Below are positions 31,567 to 42,966 of a stretch of DNA of 64,000 nucleotides, in pieces. The stretch's first letter is position 1; each line of letters opens with the position of its first letter. The notes beneath the pieces are model-generated. The model was not told the origin of the DNA, searched no databases, and saw only the letters and a program-made list of their open reading frames with translations. Origin of the DNA: Podospora pseudoanserina (lineage: Eukaryota; Ascomycota; Sordariomycetes; Sordariales; Podosporaceae). The position numbers and the translations under genes are program-made. The stretch covers positions 558,001 through 622,000 of the forward strand of contig NW_026946671.1 in assembly GCF_035222485.1 (NCBI RefSeq), in the 5' to 3' direction.

Positions 31567-33921
31567 CTGTTCAAACCTTACTCCAGACCGACAGACACTG
31601 ACATAGCTGCTAGCCCCTGCCTCGCCTCCATCACAAGACAAACCCATTCACCGAGATCACGCCAGGCAGACCGTCCCCACCGGACTACTCGCATGTAGGC
31701 CGTTTGCCATTTGAGCTCTTTGCCGGAATGACGTCGCGGCGCGGCAACGGCTCAGCGTCGGTTGGCGGTGGCTAGAGAGCGTTTCTTTCGACGGTGCCTT
31801 TCGACGTGCCTTTCGACAGTGCGTCATTATAGCGATACTGGGTCAAGGCGGCTAGTGACACCTGTCCGGTCTCTGCCTGGGTTTCCTTGGTACCTGTCAA
31901 AGCAGCTGTCAAGCGATATCGCATTCTGAGATGACATTGATGTGTTTTGGGGCAGATTTCCGGCAACTGACTAACCCCATAACAGCCTCGACCAGGTCTC
32001 GCAGGCAACAAGGCAATACCGGCTCGCGCCGTTGAATGACACCGGGACATTCGGCCTCTGCCACTTTTGCCCGCCGCGCCGACCGTCTTGTCCCTGTCTG
32101 CCGTTGTCACGAACACCTCGCTAGCGTCAAAAAAGCTTAACTCATGTTAAACCACAAGCTTGCCCCTGAGCTCCTGCTGCGCCCGTATCAGAGGCTAACA
32201 AGGGGCATGCATGGGGAGAACAAAGATCGTTTCGAACCCGATCATTCGATCGCCACTTTCTCGGCCTTCAATCCCTCTTCCGATACTTGTTCGTTATGTA
32301 GTTCAACAGCCAGGTCAGCGGCTAATGCCGGACAATGTGCTCACGATCGAGCTGTATCCTCACCTTTAGCAACGTCCAGAGCTACAGCTTCCAAATTGGA
32401 TCGTCCCGAGTTTGGCTGCCCATGTTCGCATCGGTTAGGCAGTGCAGCTTTTCTTTCTGCTACCATAGTTCCCGCGTTGGTCATGAGGCAGATGTGGTGG
32501 CGGGGCATGATCCAGGAGGTCCGGCGGAAACCCGAAGCCTGTTCATTTGGGCGAGACATTTGACGCCTCCCGCTTGCTGACGCTGAAGATGAGAGAATAT
32601 GTTCCCGGATACTCATTCTACCCCCATAGTGGCCCATCCCACACCGGGACCCGCAAGCGAAACCGACAAGTGTGCGGGTATACAAAGTCGTGACTGGTAA
32701 TGACTGGTTCGGATGTGTCATTCAGCAAGACATTCTCATCTTGACAACCCTGTTCGCCAACCTCATTGCCGCCCTTTTCCTTCCCCACCCCTCACAAAAC
32801 AACAACATGTCGCCGGGACAGGGCCAGCATTTTCACTAGCACACCCCATGCTTTGCTGCTGTCACCCACCGATCTCGGTAGCACAGATCTCCCTTTAGCT
32901 TGCTGTAGTGCTGCTCATCTGTCTACCCATCATGCCATTCCGTTTGTCGGTTTCTGCCAACATGTTGTTATATGTATGTAGGTAGAGACCTGTCGTGTTA
33001 GCAGGGATCGGGTGGAGGATGAGTCGACTTCCACGCGGAGCAAGTGCCGTCATTCACATGGAAGCCATGTATTCTGGTAAGGTTTTGTATAGTTTACTGA
33101 TTTTTGGTTCTGGTAGTAGCAGACTCACCGGGTATGTGGGTGTGTCACCGAACAAGGACTCTCGGAACCACCCAACGACCGGGCAAGGTATCTGTTGTGG
33201 TTTCTCGGGTTCACTTGGCTTGAGACATTTTGTCAATTTGCTATGTGGTCAACCTCCGTCCCCTTCCCCCAGCCTGCCCGCCAACCCAGTCCAATGTGCT
33301 GGCACACACAGTAAATAGCCACAGGGCCTATCATCTTGGTATTATTTGCTTCGATTCGATTTCGGGTTGTGACCGACTGGCCTTTTCCATTTATTATCTA
33401 TACTCCCGAGAGACAAAGAAGAAGAGTTTGCTGTTGTAAGTTTGGGAATAAGAAAAAGAAGAAGGAAGAGAGTAAGGTTGGCACTGCGGAATAAGCGACA
33501 GGCAGGTGTGATGTATCCGCTGTTACACTTACACAAGACGACTCACGCGTTCGTTTTCGGCTGTGGGGCAGAGGGGGGTAGGGGGAATAGTTAGTACCTA
33601 CCTACCCCAAGTGTGTGTTTTCTTTTGCTTTCGGTTTATTCAGGTAGTTTCTTCTTCTTGACCGCTTTCTTGGGTAGGGGTTAATCATGGGATTAATGCA
33701 CAGTCTCTTTGTGTTTCCTGACGTTTGGGGGGAGTCAAATGTGTGACCTGTTTTCGTCTTGCAGATTTTTTAGACAGAAAATCTGTAAAAATGGCATGAT
33801 GGGTAGGTATCGTGATATACTACAGGTGGTGGAGGTTTTATTTCATGGAGGGAGCATTTTTCGGATAGCAGTGCTCCATGCTCTTTAGGTCAAGCAGTTC
33901 CCCTGTCCTGGTAAGAAAGGT

Positions 33922-33943
33922 ACCTGAGGTAGGTAGCTCAGGT
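33922..33943. repeat. Short hairpin-forming inverted repeat
   Basis: ACCTGAG and CTCAGGT arms around an 8-base GTAGGTAG loop. Confidence 0.5.
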
Positions 33944-33967
33944 TCATTGTGGTTGTGTGGTGGCGGT

Positions 33968-33994
<27 letters not shown>
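33968..33994. repeat. TG/CA dinucleotide microsatellite
   Basis: About 13 TG units, followed by GGGTGT variants and a G run. The frames reading poly(Thr-His) on the other strand are artefacts of it. Confidence 0.85.
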
Positions 33995-33999
<5 letters not shown>

Positions 34000-34654
34000 T
34001 GGGTGTGGGGGGGACGACATATGCTTTGCTGTATATGCCATCTGAGGGGAAGTGTTGGAATGTACATGTCGTGGGTGGGTTGGGCAACAGTTTGGCCGAG
34101 ATGGAAAGTAAGGTAGTTATGGGGGTATAAAGTGAGGCGTTTCTCGTTTCAGGAGTGGCGGTCTGTAAAGTGGTTGGGTCGTACATTTTCTCCTTTTTAG
34201 GCATTTCTGAGTGGGAAGATCGTGTTTACTATTGCTCTGATTTGTTGTTATTTATTGGTCTCCAGAGAAGGAGAGAAGGCTGGGTTGACCAGTTATTTTG
34301 GGGGTGGGGGGAGGTGTTGATCAACCTGTTCGTAGGTAGAGCCAGAAATTTGTGTGTGTGGGGGGGGATTTAGGTACTGCTAGACACCACATGCCCAGAA
34401 GCAAACAGTATTAAAGCGGAAAAGAAGCAAGCTTTCCCTAGGTAAGGTCCATGAAAACCCCCCTCCTTTCCCATAACCGGAACCGACGCAACCTCTTGAC
34501 ACGAACCATTGAGATCTCATCTACTACATACTACCCGTCTGCAGTAGGTACATAAGTGAACGCCACAAAATGTACGAATGACACGATGAACAACGGGGGA
34601 TGGGGACGCTATGCCCCTTCTGTCAGCACTTACAGTACAGATATTAGGCCTCAT

Positions 34655-34692
34655 GCAGCAGCAGCTGCTGCTGCTGATGCTGCTGCTGCTGC
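34655..34692. repeat. CAG/CTG triplet tract
   Basis: CAGCAGCAG turning into CTGCTGCTG with one GATG interruption. The switch makes it partly self-complementary. Confidence 0.8.
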
Positions 34693-35588
34693 CTAGGTGG
34701 GTGAGTTGAGTGGCGACGGGACTTCTCCTGCTTGTCTGCAGTATCCGTTGCTTCCGGGTGGTGGGTGAATACCTTGGAGGAAGGAAAACAGAGGCACGTT
34801 ACATTCCGAGATCCTAGACCTGCCGATTGTTTTCCCAAAACCCTGCGAGGCATGTCTTGGGTGATCTGAGACAGGAAGAGCTGTCCTCGCTCGATTTATT
34901 ACCTTCGCTTGGAGGCACAACTAGTGGATGCAGGTGTCGGCAGCTTGCACGGTAGGAAGGCGATTAGTGGTTTGCCCCTGTTGAGGTGCATGTCCGTGTG
35001 GGTGAGATTGACGAGGTGGTTTTGGCAGGTGATTGCTTGCCTGGTCCTGAATGCTTTCGTCCATGTGATGAATCTGTTGATTTGATGTGTTTCGATGATG
35101 GTTGGTTTGCAAAGCATTGTCACGATGCAAAAGCATAATATTGAGATATACAATTTGTTTTCAATTTTTGAGTATTCTCTTTCTCTCTCTCTCCCACCGC
35201 GTCTTTGCAGCGCTCCTTCTTTCTACCCTATATATAAAACCCCTTTGGAAGCGTGTAATAACGCCTGTATTCTAGATATTCTAGACCCTTTTTTTCTCCC
35301 CAAAAAGTAGTAAAAGAAGTTTCCAGAAAATCTTGCTTCTCCCCTCGCCATCTTCAACACTTGAGAAAAACGTGTGTGAGAACGTTTGGTATCTCTCTAG
35401 AAATACAAGCAACAATGAGGGAAAAACACCAAAAAGTTCTCAGCCTCGAGTCAAACTCCTTTCTGCGACTTGATACCCCAAAAGCCTAAACAGAGACGCC
35501 GGAAAATGACAATGATAAAAATGCTGATGACAAAAAATGTAAGGCAGAATCCATCATGCTTTCCAGCAGTTAAACGCCTCCCTTAAAG

Positions 35589-35656
35589 GGGAAAAAAAAA
35601 GGAAAAAAGAAAACCAAAAGAAAAAAAAGAAAAAAAAAAAAAAGAAAAAAAAAAGC
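35589..35656. repeat. A-rich simple-sequence tract
   Basis: Runs of A broken by single G or C bases; the reverse strand gives a poly-Phe frame without meaning. Confidence 0.8.
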
Positions 35657-35863
35657 GCAAGGCCGGACTTGTTGTTTGATAAAATACATCTGAAAAATAA
35701 ACCGCGGCCGGAAACAAAAGGTCCAGACCGGCCCAAAAGGTCGAAGAGAAAAAGACGTTGAACAAAGAAAACAAAAAAAGCCGTTGAGATCATTCTCAAT
35801 TTCGCGGCAAATAGGCGACCGGTGGTGCTAGGGTGCTAGCCGAACCGTTGACGTCGTGTTCGG

Positions 35864-37307
35864 TTAAACGCTGCCCCGACTCATGCTGACGGCGTGGCGG
35901 CGCTTAAGGCTCTCCAGGTCATCCTCGTAGGCGCTGCCGTCTCCATCGCTCATGGGGCTGTCCCGCTTTCCAAGGCCCATGTCGTATTCGCCGCGCTCGG
36001 TAGAAGTGAGAAGCTTGCCGTCGGCGTTGCGGCCCGCCGAGGACATGGCATCCGATTCGGCGCGCGCGTTATTAAGCATAACGGGGAGCTGGCGCCGGCG
36101 GGCGTTGATGAACCAGTTGGAGATTTGATCTGGTTGTCAACGGTTAGTGGTGACCATGAACAAACGGTGTGGCGTTACTCACTCATTTGGAGGCCCGTTT
36201 GGCGCATGAGCTCCTGCTTCTCATCCTCGGTCGGGTATGGGTGGTGCAAATGAGCGACGAACCAGGCACGAAGCTTATCTGTCGTCTCCTTGGGCAAGTT
36301 CCCGCGACGCTTGCGCTGCTTGTTCTCGCCGTTCATGCCCATGCCTCCCAGCTCACCAACGCGCATGTACTCTGGGTAGCCCGAGCCGTAACCACCGGCC
36401 GAGAAAGGGGTGCGGTCGAAAGGCCCAACAGAGCTCATTGAGAGCGACTGAACGCGCGAGGGATGGTGGTAGCCAAAGTAGGCGCTAGATCGGTGGTGAG
36501 AGGGGTAGCCCTCCCCAGAATTGGAGCTAGAGTGGCCTCCCATGATGTGACGAAAGTTGTCGGGATAATCATCCTCGCTTGAAGGACCACGAATCCGAGG
36601 CATCGTCGCCGAGCGCTGATCAAAGTTCATGGTGGGAAGCCTTGGCAGGGTAGGCCGACTCATGTATCGGTCTGAAGATTCGATGGGTGCTGACTCCCTC
36701 ATGGATGGGAGATTTCGGTGCGAGGCGTAGGGGCTTCTCCGAGATGGGCTCCTCGCCCAGGTCTCGTTCAAGGACCTAGAAGCGATGGCGGGCGACATTC
36801 CCCGGCCTCCGTGATACTCTCGCTGAGGGCTGGGGTACACTCTTGGGATCTGGCTTCCACGCTCATCCCTGTCTTCCCCGACCGACAACCGCCTGCGCTT
36901 GTTCTGGTTTGGTGAATGTGTGTAGGAAGGTGGAGTGATGGCGCCAGCTGGGTATCCTGCAACAGGTGATGCTACCGAGGATGGTACTCTAGTGTTGGCG
37001 TCTGAAGGCCTCGACTGCATCGAAAGCTCAGGAATCATCTGGTTCTCTTGTTAGCTGACCACGACCACCGAATAAACATTCCCGGGTCAATTACCTGTCG
37101 AATCGAGGGGAGAGCAACCCTCTCGGGCTCACTCGGCCTTCTCGAGTTGAAGCCATAATCGGCTTGTCTGTGCTCGTCCCAAGCAAACTCACGCTTGAAC
37201 GCAGAGTGAGGGGAAGGTTGGGCCATGGCGATCATCGACATGGTGTTGTAGTTTTCGGTTTCTTGTCCGCGAACACGATAAGAGGATGCTGAAGGGCTAT
37301 ATTCCAT
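35864..37307 (-). CDS. TALE-type homeodomain transcription factor, three exons
   Basis: Exons 37307-37095, 37038-36183 and 36129-35864 give about 444 residues. Introns are 56 nt (GTAATT, GCTAAC, CAG) and 53 nt (GTGAGT, ACTAAC, CAG). The start at 37307 is the first ATG in frame. The homeodomain spans about residues 310-374: a basic NKQRKRRGNLPKE arm, the TALE-type HPYPTEDEK loop extension between helices 1 and 2, and NQISNWFINARRR as recognition helix. The second intron interrupts the domain just before that helix, a common place. The N-terminal 300 residues are Ser/Pro/Arg-rich with a basic NKRRRLS patch; the tail is Ser/Asp-rich. In Sordariales, TALE homeobox genes of this kind (compare Podospora pah genes and Neurospora bek-1) regulate sexual and conidial development. 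Which orthologue this is cannot be settled from the sequence alone. Confidence 0.9.
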
Positions 37308-38711
37308 GTGGAACAAATAGAGCAAAACTGTTTCAGATGCCTGCTACACAGCGAGCAACTTTCTATGAGAAAGATCGAAGGCGAAAACTTGGCTCTCTCG
37401 GTGATGATATGATGTCAGGAGGTTGGAGAGTTCGGCAGAAGCGAAGAAGTGGTGATGTTTCGAGTCCTGCCGAGTTCAGAATGGGATGATGATGATGTAT
37501 CGATGCAATGAAGCAGGGAGGTTTGGATGAAAGGGGGCGAGTGATATGAGTCCTTTTGTACAGCGTGCCGGTTGCGTCCCAGGTGCCAGGACCGCCTTCC
37601 CAAATCTCGATTTAAGTTGACGATTGGATACAATGGGTTTTGACGCACAGATGGCGTACCCAAATAAAAAAAAATAAAAAAAGAGTTGCTAGACAAAGTG
37701 TCGACGCAGTCGCAACGGCGGGAAGCTTAATTCGAAACCGCTACTATCAAGAAGCGAACAGGTCAAGCTATCCAGGCTAGAAAGGTCAGCAAATTCCCTA
37801 GTGGTCTCCGAGAGACATTGGGCGCTGGTTGAGGGAAAACGGTCCGCTCATCGACAGTCGAGGCTTTTGCAGCTTTGGTGAGAGGGCGGAAGCAAGTTTT
37901 GAGGAAAGGCAAGGAAGAGGCTCAACGGGAGTTATATTAAAAGCTGGAGCAGGTTGAGATCGTATGGGGCCACCCTAACGCACAACAAGGCCGGGCATGC
38001 GAGCAGGGGGGCGAGGATGACATCGACACCAGCCAGGGGAACCAGGACAAGCAGCTGGTCCAGAGAGTACGAGTACGTATTGTGGATAGCTGTCTGTACA
38101 ATACGCCCTGTACTGTAAGTACAGACGGAGTGAGAAACAGAACAAAGACAGACGGGCAGGTCGGCAGGGCGGGAGGACAGGGTCAAGGGCAGTTCGGCTG
38201 TGGCCCGGTCCTTGGAGCATGGGGTGGGGGAGGGAAGAACCAGTGTGGAGTGTGAGAGCCGGGTTTGCCAGTTGCCAGACGGAGAGCACTGCGTTATTGG
38301 GGAAGTGATAGGATAGCGTTCTGCAAGACCGCGTAAGGTCCCTAGTGTAGGGCCTTTTTCGAACAATGTGAGAAACCCCGGGTCCGAAAGACAGGAAACG
38401 GACGGCAACAGTGTCATGTAACCCTCCCCTCTGTCTGCTTGCTGTCTGCTGCTGCGTCAGCGGGTCAGGGCCTGCGGCAGCAATGGGGTGGCGTTGCCTT
38501 GGTGTGGTGGTTGTGGTGGTGGTGGTGAATGATGGTGATGGTGGTGGTGGGACAGCGGCGAGATTTTCCAGACGGGATTCCTGAAGCTTTGGGAGGTGCA
38601 GTTGTCGTGCCGGGGATGGTGCTTCTCCTCGTTGTAGCAAGTAGCAAGGCTTGAGAGAGGGAAGACGAGGCCCATGTGAGAAGGTACTCCGTGCTCCGTG
38701 CATGGGGGATT

Positions 38712-38725
38712 GTACTGTACAGTAC
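38712..38725. repeat. Perfect 14-bp GTAC-type palindrome
   Basis: GTACTGTACAGTAC equals its own reverse complement. Related imperfect forms occur at 38108-38124 (CTGTACT/AGTACAG) and 45556-45573 (TTACTGT/ACAGTAA). Confidence 0.6.
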
Positions 38726-41700
38726 CGAGGAACAGGAGCAGGAGACGGGCCAAGTACTAGAGAGGTAAGGTAGGTAGGTAGGGGAGATGCACGAGACGTT
38801 GGCCGACAGGGGTCTTCGCTAAGACCCATGGACAGCCTACTCCCTCCCCGGCACCCCCCGTCATGGTTTCGGTGGGCCACCCCCAGTCTCCTTGCACGAC
38901 GGTTGGCGAAGCTAGATGAAATTGCCCGATGGAAGAAGATTCTCTGACAGGGGGATCCCTTCCACGCGTGCCATCGCATCTGCAGACACGCCCTCCCAGC
39001 CCAGTGCGTGCACCAATTCACAGTCCACTGCACCACGCCAAGCAGAGCACACGGGAGTTGTGTCCTGTTCGAGCTGCTCGGAGGAAGCGCCGTAGCTTTC
39101 CGCTGGGTCCTGCGCACTTTTTGACAACATACCACACTCCCACAGCCATCTCAGCCCTGCCTCTTTTGGTGAATGAGAACCCGGGAGACGAACACACTCC
39201 CATGCCCGTGGCCGGCGGTGACGTGCGGAACCAGCCCGGCGAGTCTCCTGAAGGAGAACAACGACTGATTGATGAGAGCAGAGCAGAGCAGCAGGGCAGC
39301 CCGAGGGTGTGGAATGAAACGACAGTCTTAGCTGACTAGGAACAGTGAAACTTGCCGTTCACGGGCTCACCCACGGCGCTGGGTGCTGTCTGGACTCAAC
39401 TGTAAGTGATGTGATTAGCTAGGAGCATGGGAATGTGAATCGTGAAATGTGAACCGCAATTCCGAAAGCCCATGCACCGCGTAGTGTGAGGTCATGGCGT
39501 GGTGTTGGTGCTGCGGCTAGCATATTCAGTGGGTGCCTCGGTGCCTGACTGTCATTCGGCGACTGCCTGACTACTGACGTGATGTGGATTTCAAGTGGTT
39601 TCTGCATCCCCAGAAGTTGAGTTTGCTTTTGCTGTCATTTCGATCCCGGTTGACAAAAGTCCGAAAAGCATCGGACTGGAGATAAATTGCTCGCAAAGGG
39701 CCGAGTTTGGTGCTGTGAACTGGCCTGGCATTGGTTGGCATCTGGACACTGTCTGCCACTGCAGCCACACTACACTACTGCTCCCTAGGAGCACAGGGCA
39801 CCCTCTGCACAGTGACCTGGAATCCCTTCTGACCGGCCAGAGCCAAGCGCCGGCAACCGCGACTTAACAACTAGAGCGGGATAATCAAAAGTCAAATGAC
39901 AGATCAGTAATCTGTTTGCCGCGCCATGATTCAGATCATCACTCAAATATTAGCACGGGCTATCAAGCCACCCGTTCCTGGCGAAACCCGGCGAGCGAGA
40001 GCTGTCACTGAGCAAGAGCCGGAAGTGGGGTGGGGTGGTGGGGTGGGGATGCGATCGTAGCTGCCAGATCTGACTTGATTTTTTGACATTTCAAGTGGGG
40101 GGACCACCATCAGGCAGGTGAGGCAGGCGGGCAACCTGGAAGCTCGTCATCGAAATTCCAAAGTTCCCTCCTCCTTTGCCTCCCACATTTCATAATCATA
40201 CCTACCCTATTCCTCACCCCATCGATCACGCCAGTCTCGGCCGGGTCAGCATGCCGTACACGTACACTACACTACAACTACCAACGATCTGCGGGGAGTG
40301 CCGTCCCGCCATGGTTTGATAGCAGCAGCCAGGAGGCACATTGTTGGATGGCTGTTGCTTTTGCCCGGTAACGACAGGTCTAGCAATCCGCCATATCACA
40401 AACCCCCAAGCCGAGATTGGCCAACTGACGCTATTTGTAGGCACCGAGACGCTTCCTGCAGGTCCCAATCCTCTGGACCTCGAATGAAGATTTCGGGACG
40501 GGGTGGTTCAGCTACCATCTGCTTGGGCCGCAGGCAGCTTATCTGGACGAGAGGGGACCGAGGACAGCCGATCTTCCGCGCCGATCGTCACAAGCCATCA
40601 AAGCCCAAAAGCCTATCTATCTTACCAACCCAGCCTGTCGGAACAGCCTCCGATGGATGGGAACTGTATTTCCTTCCGCCTTTCCGTCGTGGTGCGACGC
40701 AGCGACTCTGTGCGTGCTGCACATCAGACGCGGTCGATGCCTCTGGTCTGAAAGTCTATGTATGTTCATGAAAAGCGTCGTCGTCGACACATGCCAAGTA
40801 GAGGTTTTGTTGATTACAGATTTGGCAAGGCGTTCGGGCACCAGTTCGATCAATTAAGGTGAGATTGTGAGACATCCTGGCCATGTATGCCATCGGAACC
40901 TGGCGATTGGCTGCTCGGTGAGCCTGTGGGGGTCAGCAACGGTCATGAAACTAATTGCCGGGCTCTGATCTAGATTGCGATTGGTCCCCTCAGATCTGTC
41001 AAACCAAACTGGGAAGTTCTCTGGTCAGGTCCCCGAGTGGAAAGCCAACATCCAGACATCAACACACGGCCCTCCGGATTGCCCATCCGTCCCGGCAATT
41101 GCGTGCAGTCCTTCGCCGTCTTCATCGCCGTCTCTCTGGCACCGGATCGACGAGCACTTTCATCAACTGGTGACGGACAAACCACGGCAACGGACCTTGC
41201 TACCTTGCTCTGCGGAACCATTGCACACCGGCGACGCGCCAGCCTGCTGACGTTTCAACGTCTTATTAATATCAACCTTCTGCCAGGCTCGACTAGCTGC
41301 ATGACTTGGGCGTCGGAGCTACATTCCAGATGTGCACAGTTAGGGAAAGTGCGTGAAACACATTTAGACCAAGCGCTGTGGAAGAGAAGGCAGAAGGCTA
41401 CCGCCTGCCCTTCCATGTCACGGTGGAAGTGTCCTGTACAACCGTCTGTCCTCCAGCTCGTGGGAAACCTATGTATCCTCGTGTTTTACACGTCAAGCGG
41501 TGAGGAGCTCAGCCGACTCACACATGACACCTGGGGGCCAATCAAGACCTGCGCCAATACTCTGGGCTATCCAGCCATCACACAAGTGTTCAATGGATTG
41601 CTGCACAAGACCGGACGGGGAAAGGCAGCGAGTATCCTCATAATATCGACTGCCTCGGAAACCACAGCACGTCTACCCCCCAAGACTGCCCACAGCTGCT

Positions 41701-42914
41701 CGGCTCGATTTGCCATTGTGCGGACGATCGATCTCTGTCAAGCAGTGGCATCTGTGGCGTCTCTCGCGACCTCAGCTGAGGGGGAGGGCTTGTCATATAT
41801 ATGAAGCAGCAACCGCCCCCAGCTGCACGTCAGTTCCGAAGAGACCGCTGCGCCGTGGGCAACCCCCCCGCCCACTACCCAACAACGAACCAATATGGGT
41901 TGCACACAGATCGGTGTCCCGTCAGGATGTTGGGGACTGACGCGGGGAAGATGCGATTCGTAGTGGCACAAGCTGGCTGGGCTCTGGCTGCTGACTCCTA
42001 GTGTCCTGTATAGAGGTTTCCGGCTTCATCAGACGCGGAGATCTCGCATCCAAGACATTTGCTAGGCCGAATGTGCCAGCACATACATGCTGCACGATCA
42101 AGACCATCGTCACTTCAAATACCTGACAAAATGCCCTGTACGCCCCGAAGAACTACAACTGTTCTGGGCGGAGCGTCGTCCATCCTAGTCGACTGGACCA
42201 CCAACAACCTTCCCCAACCACCACTACCGCTAACCACCATCCCGATAACACCCCGCCATTGCCGCTCCGATCGGCTAGAATCAACCGAGAAGTTGCTCCA
42301 CCAACGTGGTAGCAGGTGTGAATCCAGGATTCCAGTTCATCCCGCCTGAAGCTGTTCCTCCTGGGCTGCAGGTGAACATTGAAACGGCCCTTGATGCTTC
42401 ACCACTGTCTCTTCACGTACGATGTTTCTGCGCAACAGATGGAGCGCCTACATGGGTCGAGATAGTAGACCTGGCCTCCAATTTCTGGCCGACATTGCTT
42501 TGTAAATTTCAACGACACCTTACGAGAAACAGGTCAGGAGAGCCACATATTACATGCCATGTCGTGCAAGCTGGCGAGTTGATCGAGGCTCCGAACACGA
42601 AGGGGTTGAAATTCGACTTGCTGCCCAACATTATTGACAGAGAGGCAACTGGTGTTTCCTCGTTCGGTGACGTACATATTCGTAGGTGTATGACAGTAAG
42701 CCTATTTTCTGCCGGTACCCCCAAAGGGCAGCTCAAATTGTGCGGTTGTCGCCCAACGCCGAGGCTTACGTTCTCTGTTGGTGAGAGGTCCTTTCGTCTG
42801 TCACCTGACAGCACCATGCTCCGCAAGCCGTCTTTGGAACGAACCACACAGCCAGGGCCAGGCAATCTCGCAAGCGCCATCCCTTCTAGGACAGGCGCGA
42901 GGCTATTCCAAACC

Positions 42915-42966
42915 GTGTCGTCCCCGTGTCGTCCCCGGGTCACCCCCGGGTCACCCCCGGGTCGCG
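42915..42966. repeat. Short GC-rich tandem repeat
   Basis: Two CGTGTCGTCCC-like units followed by three CCCCGGGTCAC-like units; locally repeated, otherwise unremarkable. Confidence 0.6.

Larger units (their letters stand above)
29694..35863. other. 6.2-kb gene-free region between the phosphoesterase and homeobox genes
   Basis: Besides dispersed-repeat copy 2 there is no supported gene. It holds simple repeats: TG tract 33968-33994, CTG/CAG tract 34655-34692 and an A-rich tract 35589-35656. There are also inverted repeats at 31550-31566 and 33922-33943. Both flanking genes end towards it or just outside, so it is 3' flank on both sides. Confidence 0.55.

Noticed and set aside
31230-35860. Dispersed 5S rRNA or further tRNA genes
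   Set aside because: I looked for internal promoter and T-arm motifs by eye and found none besides the tRNA-Ala at 26.0 kb.
37975-39135. 386-codon open frame on the minus strand upstream of the homeobox gene
   Set aside because: Composition is irregular (Pro/Arg/Ser/Cys mixtures, Thr and His runs from a GGT repeat), no domain or motif is visible, and it overlaps other open frames equally well. Most likely chance in GC-rich DNA.
41037-41804. 255-codon open frame on the plus strand
   Set aside because: No motif and no coding-like codon pattern; several overlapping frames of similar quality.
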